Shown here one piece after another: positions 5,790-9,661 of a DNA stretch of 9,661 nucleotides. The notes beneath the pieces were generated by a model. It was given only the letters and a program-made list of their open reading frames with translations, ran no database searches and had not been told where the DNA came from. The stretch lies in NCBI GenBank assembly GCA_007127015.1, contig SLAE01000152.1, positions 1-9,661 of the forward strand. Reading direction: 5' to 3'. A program made the position numbers and the translations under genes. Position 1 is the stretch's first letter. Every line of letters starts with the position of its first letter. The stretch is from Desulfonatronospira sp. (GTDB lineage Bacteria > Desulfobacterota > Desulfovibrionia > Desulfovibrionales > Desulfonatronovibrionaceae).

Positions 5790-7091
5790 TCAATACGGCA
5801 GATACTTTTCAAATTCCATGGGAGTAACGCTTGTCCTGTGTCTTTCCCATTCATCGATCTTGATCTCCATAAAGTTCTTATACTTCTGCTCCTGCAGCAG
5901 ATCCATGAGAAATTCGCTCTTTTCGGCTTCAACCAGAGCCTCGAACATGGTCTTGGGCAGAAACCTGGAATCCCAGACTTTTTTCTGCACCTCCTGGTAA
6001 TAGGCCTTTCCTTTGTCCGGACCGTTGCATTCAAGACCTTCCCGAATACCCTGCAAACCCATCTTGATGAAAGCTGCCATCTGCAGATAAATATTGCCCG
6101 CCGGATCAGGACTTCTCAGTTCAAGTCTGGTGGCCTGAGGGGTGGCGTAGGGGATGCGGATCATCGAAGTCCTGTTGCGCGGTCCCCAGCCCACGACCAC
6201 CGGAGCTTCCCGCTCGATCACGTAAGCCTTGTAGGAATTATAGGTGGAGGCCATGATAATGGATGTTTCTCTGGCGTATTTGAGCACTCCGGCAATGAAG
6301 TTTCTGGCCAGCGAACTGAGCGCGTGCTCTGCCCCCTGCTCATAGAAGAGGTTCTCTCCGCTCTTGTCCTGCATGGACAGGTGGATGTGCAGGGCGTTGC
6401 GGTTCTGATTGTTGAAGGGCTTGGGCATGAAGCTGGCATGCAGGTCGTATTCAGAAGCGATCATGTGCGCCACATAATTGAAGAGCAAAGTCCTGTCCGC
6501 GGCACTCAAAGGATCCGAACATTCGAAATTAATTTCGTGCTGGGAGGGGCTGACCTCGTGATGAGCCTTTTCAAAAGGAATTCCGCAGGAGGTCAGAACG
6601 TCAATGATCCGGTTGCGCACCTTCTCTCCCCCGTCTCTGGGGTCGGCATCGCAGTAGCCGGCATTGTCGGTGTTGAGCTCGGCAGAGTATTCGTCGCGGC
6701 TGAACAGAAAAAACTCATATTCCGGACTGGCCAGAAATCTTAAGCCCATTTCTTCGGCCTGCTTCATCACCTTTTCCAGGACGAACCTTGGATCCGTGCT
6801 GGCCCTCTCTCCCTGTTCATCATGGATGGTGCCCACGAAAAGGGAAGTGGTTTTGTCCCGGAAAGAAAGAATTTTCAAGCTTTCCAGAACCGGCATGAGC
6901 AGGCGGTCGCTGTTGTTCACCGAGGCTATGCCGGCCACTGAACTGCCGTCAAAGCCTATGCCTTCTCTGGATATTATTTTTATATTTTTGGGATTGATGG
7001 GCAGTCTTCTGGTACGCCCGTTGAGGTCGGTAAAGATGATTTCAGTGGAGTCTGTTGGACGGATCTGTTTCTCAATCTCTTCCAAAGGCAT
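5790..7091 (-). CDS. Type I glutamine-synthetase-like amide ligase with altered substrate pocket
   Basis: 433 residues, GSI-alpha length, with both domains: beta-grasp (FTDLNGRTRRLPI 20-32, GFDGSSVAG 46-54) and catalytic (SPEYEFFLF 122-130, AHHEVSPSQHEINFE 176-190, HIHLSM 235-240, EAPVVVGWGPRNRTSMIRIP 295-314, RLELRSPDP 322-330). Conserved relative to Salmonella GS: Asp48 (Asp50, ammonium site), Glu124/126, Glu179, Glu186, Asn230, His235, Glu295 (Glu327 flap), Arg307, Arg312 and Arg326. Changed: Ala289 where Arg321 normally binds the glutamate carboxylate, and Arg231 where Gly265 normally lines the pocket. No adenylylation-type Tyr segment is seen. It should ligate an acid to ammonia using ATP, but plain glutamate may not be the substrate. 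The start is supported by AAGGAG seven bases upstream. It follows kamA on the same strand after 252 bases. Gamma-glutamyl-amine ligase is an alternative. Confidence 0.85.
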   Translation of the reverse strand: MPLEEIEKQIRPTDSTEIIFTDLNGRTRRLPINPKNIKIISREGIGFDGSSVAGIASVNNSDRLLMPVLESLKILSFRDKTTSLFVGTIHDEQGERASTDPRFVLEKVMKQAEEMGLRFLASPEYEFFLFSRDEYSAELNTDNAGYCDADPRDGGEKVRNRIIDVLTSCGIPFEKAHHEVSPSQHEINFECSDPLSAADRTLLFNYVAHMIASEYDLHASFMPKPFNNQNRNALHIHLSMQDKSGENLFYEQGAEHALSSLARNFIAGVLKYARETSIIMASTYNSYKAYVIEREAPVVVGWGPRNRTSMIRIPYATPQATRLELRSPDPAGNIYLQMAAFIKMGLQGIREGLECNGPDKGKAYYQEVQKKVWDSRFLPKTMFEALVEAEKSEFLMDLLQEQKYKNFMEIKIDEWERHRTSVTPMEFEKYLPY

Positions 7092-7343
7092 TTTGCTCTC
7101 CTTGCAGAAAAGGACGGCTTTTTGGATATTGGGAACCGGATGGAATACGGGACTTATAAGACCTGGAATGGATATAATGCAGTTTTATGGAACCGGTTCC
7201 CGGCAGATCGGGAGCCGTTCGAAAAAACAATCGGCGCCGTGAGGATTCCGGAGTTACGCGGGCGCTGCTTACTTGTTCAGGCGGGATGCGTGTCTTTGCA
7301 GCCCCTTGACCAGGTTCTGAAGCCATGTAGCGGGCGGAAGTAA
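7092..7343 (-). other. Gap between kamA and the GS-like gene, with palindromes
   Basis: A 252-base space. It holds a perfect 12-bp palindrome GGAACCGGTTCC (7189-7200) and a partial second copy (GGAACCGGA at 7132-7140), which together could be an operator, and a weak GCGCC/GGCGC hairpin followed by GATTGTTTTTT on the minus strand (about 7219-7265) that might terminate kamA. No convincing -35/-10 pair was found. An open frame runs through from kamA in another frame but looks like a shadow. Confidence 0.4.
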
Positions 7344-8417
7344 CTAAGCCGGAACTACGGGCAATGAAGTATTCTGGTTCAGATAGTTGCACAAAATATA
7401 TTCCTTGTTGTTTTTTTCCCGGATATAGTAGTCGGGCATCAAAGGCACCTTGCCGATATTGGTGGCGATGACGTACATGGGCTGGCACAGTCCAGTGGTA
7501 TGACCGCGGATAGCGTCACGAATAAGCTCGGATCCTCTTTCCACGGGCGTGCGAAAATGATCTATGCCCGGAGCCGGTTCGCAGTAAAACAGATAGTAGG
7601 GCCGAATGCGCGCGGTTAAAAGCTTCTGGTGCAGTTCCCGGAAAGATTCAACATCATCATTGATGCCTTTGAGCAAAACAGCCTGGTTGCCCACGTTCAC
7701 ACCGCAGCGCAACAGGTCGAAAACCGCTCTGGCCGTTTCTTCGGTGAGCTCCCGGGCATGGTTGCACTGGGTGTTGATCCATACCGGCACGCGATGAAAA
7801 TCACCCAGGATCTCCTGTAATTCCCTGTTGATCCTGCTCGGCAGAACTATGGGCGTACGGGTGCCGAAGCGGATCATCTGCACATGCGGTATCCTTCTCA
7901 GTTCGGTAATGATCCGGTCCAGCTTGTCGTCTGAAAGGATGAAGGGATCCCCTCCGGTGACCAGAACATCCCTGACTTCAGGATGATCTCGTATCCAGTC
8001 CAGGCCCTCATCCACATCGAAACGCAGGCTCAGATTCTGATCCACCACCAGTTCCTTGCGGAAACAGTGCCGGCAGTAGTTGGCGCAGATATCGGTCACA
8101 GTAAATGCGATCCGGTCCTTATACTGCCTGGCGATGCAGTCCGGGCGCTTCTCTCCGTTCGCCCGGTTTTCCTTGTAAATGAGATAGTCTTTAAGACCGT
8201 AGGCGTTTTCCTTTTCCAGAAGGGAAGGAATGACCTGTCTGCGGATGGGGCAGGCCGGATCGTCCTTGTCCATGAGTGAGGCGAAGTAAGGTGTGGTTCC
8301 CCATCTGGTGCGCATGGTGCTGACGGCCAGGTCTTCTTCCGGGGTGATATGTATATATTCGGCCAACTTTTCTCTGGTGTTGACCATTTGCTGTAATTCT
8401 TTAATCCATTCCTGCAT
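7344..8417 (-). CDS. KamA-family radical-SAM aminomutase-like enzyme
   Basis: 357 residues from the ATG at 8415-8417, chosen over the ATG at 8435 because AGAGGTG lies six bases upstream. Contains the [4Fe-4S]/SAM motif CANYCRHC (111-118; CxxxCxxC), VTGGDPFIL (153-161), the HFRTPVERG and RGHTTG motifs, and the PLP-binding Lys323 in IGKVPLMPDY (321-330), so it should shift an amino group between carbons 2 and 3 with PLP and SAM. Compared with clostridial lysine 2,3-aminomutase, the substrate-ammonium Asp293 is Glu280 and Asp330 is replaced by Ala318, with a loop two residues shorter before the PLP lysine. It also ends about 55 residues earlier and lacks the C-terminal zinc-site Cys cluster. Lysine is therefore not the safe substrate guess; the family also includes glutamate 2,3-aminomutase and EpmB. 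The gene lies upstream of the GS-like gene on the same strand. Confidence 0.88.
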   Translation of the reverse strand: MQEWIKELQQMVNTREKLAEYIHITPEEDLAVSTMRTRWGTTPYFASLMDKDDPACPIRRQVIPSLLEKENAYGLKDYLIYKENRANGEKRPDCIARQYKDRIAFTVTDICANYCRHCFRKELVVDQNLSLRFDVDEGLDWIRDHPEVRDVLVTGGDPFILSDDKLDRIITELRRIPHVQMIRFGTRTPIVLPSRINRELQEILGDFHRVPVWINTQCNHARELTEETARAVFDLLRCGVNVGNQAVLLKGINDDVESFRELHQKLLTARIRPYYLFYCEPAPGIDHFRTPVERGSELIRDAIRGHTTGLCQPMYVIATNIGKVPLMPDYYIREKNNKEYILCNYLNQNTSLPVVPA

Positions 8418-8460
8418 TGCAAACACCTCTTGCATTAGTTTTATTGTTCTGAATTGATAA

Positions 8461-8508
8461 GAAAAAAAGCTGAATCCGGATTATCCCGGTTGGGGAGGCT
8501 TTTTTCTC
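8461..8508 (-). terminator. Terminator-like hairpin in the kamA leader
   Basis: AAAAAAGC and GCTTTTTTT arms enclose a CCGG/CCGG inner stem; T runs occur on both strands. On the minus strand it ends about 44 bases before the kamA start, downstream of the candidate promoter at 8650-8677, so it would either attenuate kamA or end an upstream leader transcript. Stability was judged by eye. Confidence 0.45.
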
Positions 8509-8791
8509 TGTCTGCAATAGGTGTTTTTCTGCATTGTTGAACCTGCAAGCCCTGTTCAGTTTATTGTTGATTTTAACCCGTATTTCATGCTGCCTGAAGA
8601 GTCCGGTCCTGTTTTAGCGACGCTGCCGGGATTTAGATTTCTTAAGAGATATTTATACTGTTGCTGGTTGTTGTCAAGGCTTACGCCTGAAGGTACGCAA
8701 AGCCCATAATACTTACCGCCTCCAGGGTCAAGAAAATTCCTGAAATAATTGCTCATTTGCTTAAACTAGAAGATGACCGACTTTAACAGCG
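8509..8791. other. A/T-rich intergenic stretch upstream of kamA
   Basis: No convincing gene. A 66-codon open frame on the minus strand (8756-8556) has no ribosome site and a composition unlike the neighbours. A candidate minus-strand promoter is TTGACA (8677-8672) with TAAATA (8655-8650), 16-base spacer, which would drive kamA with a leader of about 225 bases. A GGCTTACGCC hairpin lies at about 8678-8690. I recognise no known riboswitch. Confidence 0.4.
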
Positions 8792-8817
8792 AAAAAAATA
8801 CCCCACAGGTATTTTTT
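8792..8817 (-). terminator. Intrinsic terminator of the hemA operon
   Basis: AAAAAATACC (8793-8802) pairs with GGTATTTTTT (8808-8817) around a 5-base loop, with T runs on both strands. It lies about 40 bases past the stop of the small gene downstream of hemA and separates that operon from kamA. It could work in both directions. Confidence 0.8.
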
Positions 8818-8854
8818 CCGGCTGTCTCAAAAGACCTGCTTATGTTGCCTGCGG

Positions 8855-9190
8855 CTAGACTGCTATATCCAGGTTTTTTATCAAGTCATCCACAAAATCG
8901 ATCATGGTCTCGCGCTGCGAGGAATCCGCATACATGATGCAGCTGCATCTCAGTTTCTGTTCGCTGCGGACCAGCAGTTCAAGGCGAATCCAGTCCGGTC
9001 CCAGCTCAAGGGCCAGATAAAAGGGAGCGCACTCTTCCCGGTGCTTCTGCTGCTCAGCTCCCCACAGATCAACTGGCAGGGGCAGCCAGAAAATCCCGTC
9101 CAGAGGACACTTGTATCCTTTTTCGTGCAGAAATGCTGTGATTTTGTCCATATCAGCCGGTCTTAGCTCCTGAATCATGTATGATCGCAT
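8855..9190 (-). CDS. Small protein of unknown function, translationally coupled to hemA
   Basis: 111 residues, no family recognised. The hemA stop and this ATG abut (TAAATG), and GAGG lies seven bases upstream of the ATG at 9190 inside the end of hemA, so translation is probably coupled. A second Met at residue 5 has a weaker site. The sequence starts with a helix (ADMDKITAFLHEKGYKC), has a beta-rich middle (GIFWLPLPVDLW, APFYLALELGPDWIRLELLVRS) and ends in a helix (MIDFVDDLIKNLDIAV), with Cys28, Cys54, Cys81 and Cys83. It looks like a small cytosolic alpha/beta domain. Position in the operon hints at a link to tetrapyrrole synthesis or its regulation, but this is only context. Confidence 0.75.
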   Translation of the reverse strand: MRSYMIQELRPADMDKITAFLHEKGYKCPLDGIFWLPLPVDLWGAEQQKHREECAPFYLALELGPDWIRLELLVRSEQKLRCSCIMYADSSQRETMIDFVDDLIKNLDIAV

Positions 9191-9661
9191 TTATTTCCTC
9201 TTTTTCTCAATATGTGCGTTGTCCGGAATTTCTTCTTCATCGAGGTTGAAAATCTTGCGGGCCAGGTCGATGAATTTTTCCGACGAACCTTCTTCCCGGG
9301 CGCGTCTCTTTAAGAAAACAATAGGCTCGTGATACAGCTTGCCGACCAGTGACAAGGCCAGCTGCTCCATTATCTTTCTTGTCTGGTCGTCCACCCTGGG
9401 CAGGTTGCGCAGGGATCTTTTCACTTCCTTCAGGGCTATATCCTCGCCCTTGTTTAAAAGATCGACAATAGTGGGACTCAGGTCCAGAGAACTCAGCCAT
9501 TTCTCGAACTTGTCCACCTCCTGTTCCACTATCTTTGCCGCCTTCAGGGCCTCCTCCCTGCGTCCGGCCAGATTTTCCTCCACAACCTCCTGCAGATCGT
9601 CGATATCATAGAGATATACGTTGTCCAGCTGATTGACATCCGGATCAATATCCCGGGGCAC
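9191..9661 (-). CDS. hemA: Glutamyl-tRNA reductase, C-terminal part (5' end outside window)
   Basis: HemA reduces glutamyl-tRNA(Glu) to glutamate-1-semialdehyde, the first step of 5-aminolevulinate synthesis by the C5 pathway. The visible 157 codons begin at VPRDIDPDV, a highly conserved HemA motif in the NADPH-binding domain, then NVYLYDIDDLQEVVEENLAGRREEA linking to the helical dimerisation domain (FEKWLSSLDLSPTIVDL, then LHEPIVFLKRR-like end). The GTG at the window edge is an internal Val codon of the motif, not a start; roughly the first 270-290 residues are missing. It ends in an acidic/basic tail (EEEIPDNAHIEKKRK). The stop abuts the next gene. In this lineage HemA feeds haem, sirohaem and B12, tying to cbiK. 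Confidence 0.95.
   Translation of the reverse strand: MPRDIDPDVNQLDNVYLYDIDDLQEVVEENLAGRREEALKAAKIVEQEVDKFEKWLSSLDLSPTIVDLLNKGEDIALKEVKRSLRNLPRVDDQTRKIMEQLALSLVGKLYHEPIVFLKRRAREEGSSEKFIDLARKIFNLDEEEIPDNAHIEKKRK

Noticed and set aside
5838..6743. 301-codon plus-strand open frame
   Set aside because: Antisense shadow of the GS-like gene, which carries all the GS motifs in its own frame.
7072..7488. 138-codon minus-strand frame overlapping the end of kamA and the start of the GS-like gene
   Set aside because: It overlaps two well-supported genes on the same strand in another frame, and its translation has no recognisable features.
8672..8740. Possible cyclic-di-GMP riboswitch because of an ACGCAAAGCCC run
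   Set aside because: Only this short run resembles the class; the upstream helix, GNRA tetraloop and receptor are not found.
8556..8756. 66-codon minus-strand frame
   Set aside because: No ribosome site, odd composition and no recognisable motif; more likely leader or intergenic sequence.
9659..9661. GTG as the start of a separate 156-residue protein
   Set aside because: It is the Val of the conserved HemA motif VPRDIDPDV; the gene continues beyond the window.

Overview
The window reads as chromosomal DNA from an anaerobic, probably sulfate-reducing Desulfobacterota (Desulfovibrionales-like) bacterium. This is inferred from the type of FeoA/FeoB pair, a periplasmic CbiK-type cobaltochelatase behind a cobalamin riboswitch, a HemA terminus and a KamA-family radical-SAM enzyme. 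No tRNA, rRNA, CRISPR array, insertion sequence or phage gene is visible. The genes are densely packed and look like ordinary core or near-core genes, with several unusual proteins among them.

Left part (1-2744), minus strand: an iron module read in the order fur, nicotianamine-synthase-like methyltransferase, terminator, feoA, feoB (feoB runs off the left edge). Three similar Fur-box-like inverted repeats lie upstream of feoA, upstream of the methyltransferase and across the fur promoter itself, so the module looks like one autoregulated Fur regulon. The fur box and promoter show that Fur starts at an internal ATG (2684), not at the longest-ORF ATG.

Middle (2817-5696): a plus-strand cobalamin riboswitch with a terminator/antiterminator leader controls cbiK, an exported cobalt (or iron) chelatase with two histidine-rich blocks. 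It is followed by a minus-strand metallo-beta-lactamase-fold hydrolase with an altered metal site and, divergent from it, a small plus-strand ORF of unknown function.

Right part (5716-8680), minus strand: a KamA-family radical-SAM aminomutase-like gene lies upstream of a type I glutamine-synthetase-like gene. In the glutamine synthetase the ammonium-site Asp and the ATP/metal residues are kept, but two residues of the glutamate pocket are changed (Arg321 to Ala and Gly265 to Arg in enterobacterial numbering). In the KamA protein the lysine-recognition Asp pair is not conserved. Together they suggest an aminomutase plus amide-ligase pathway acting on an unusual amino acid; the beta-glutamate to beta-glutamine osmolyte route is one testable candidate. 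kamA has a long, A/T-rich leader with a terminator-like hairpin.

Far right (8792-9661), minus strand: the C-terminal part of hemA (glutamyl-tRNA reductase), a directly abutting small gene of unknown function, and a strong intrinsic terminator closing that operon. hemA (tetrapyrrole entry), cbiK (cobalt/iron insertion) and the Fur module all bear on metal and tetrapyrrole economy, although they are separate transcription units.
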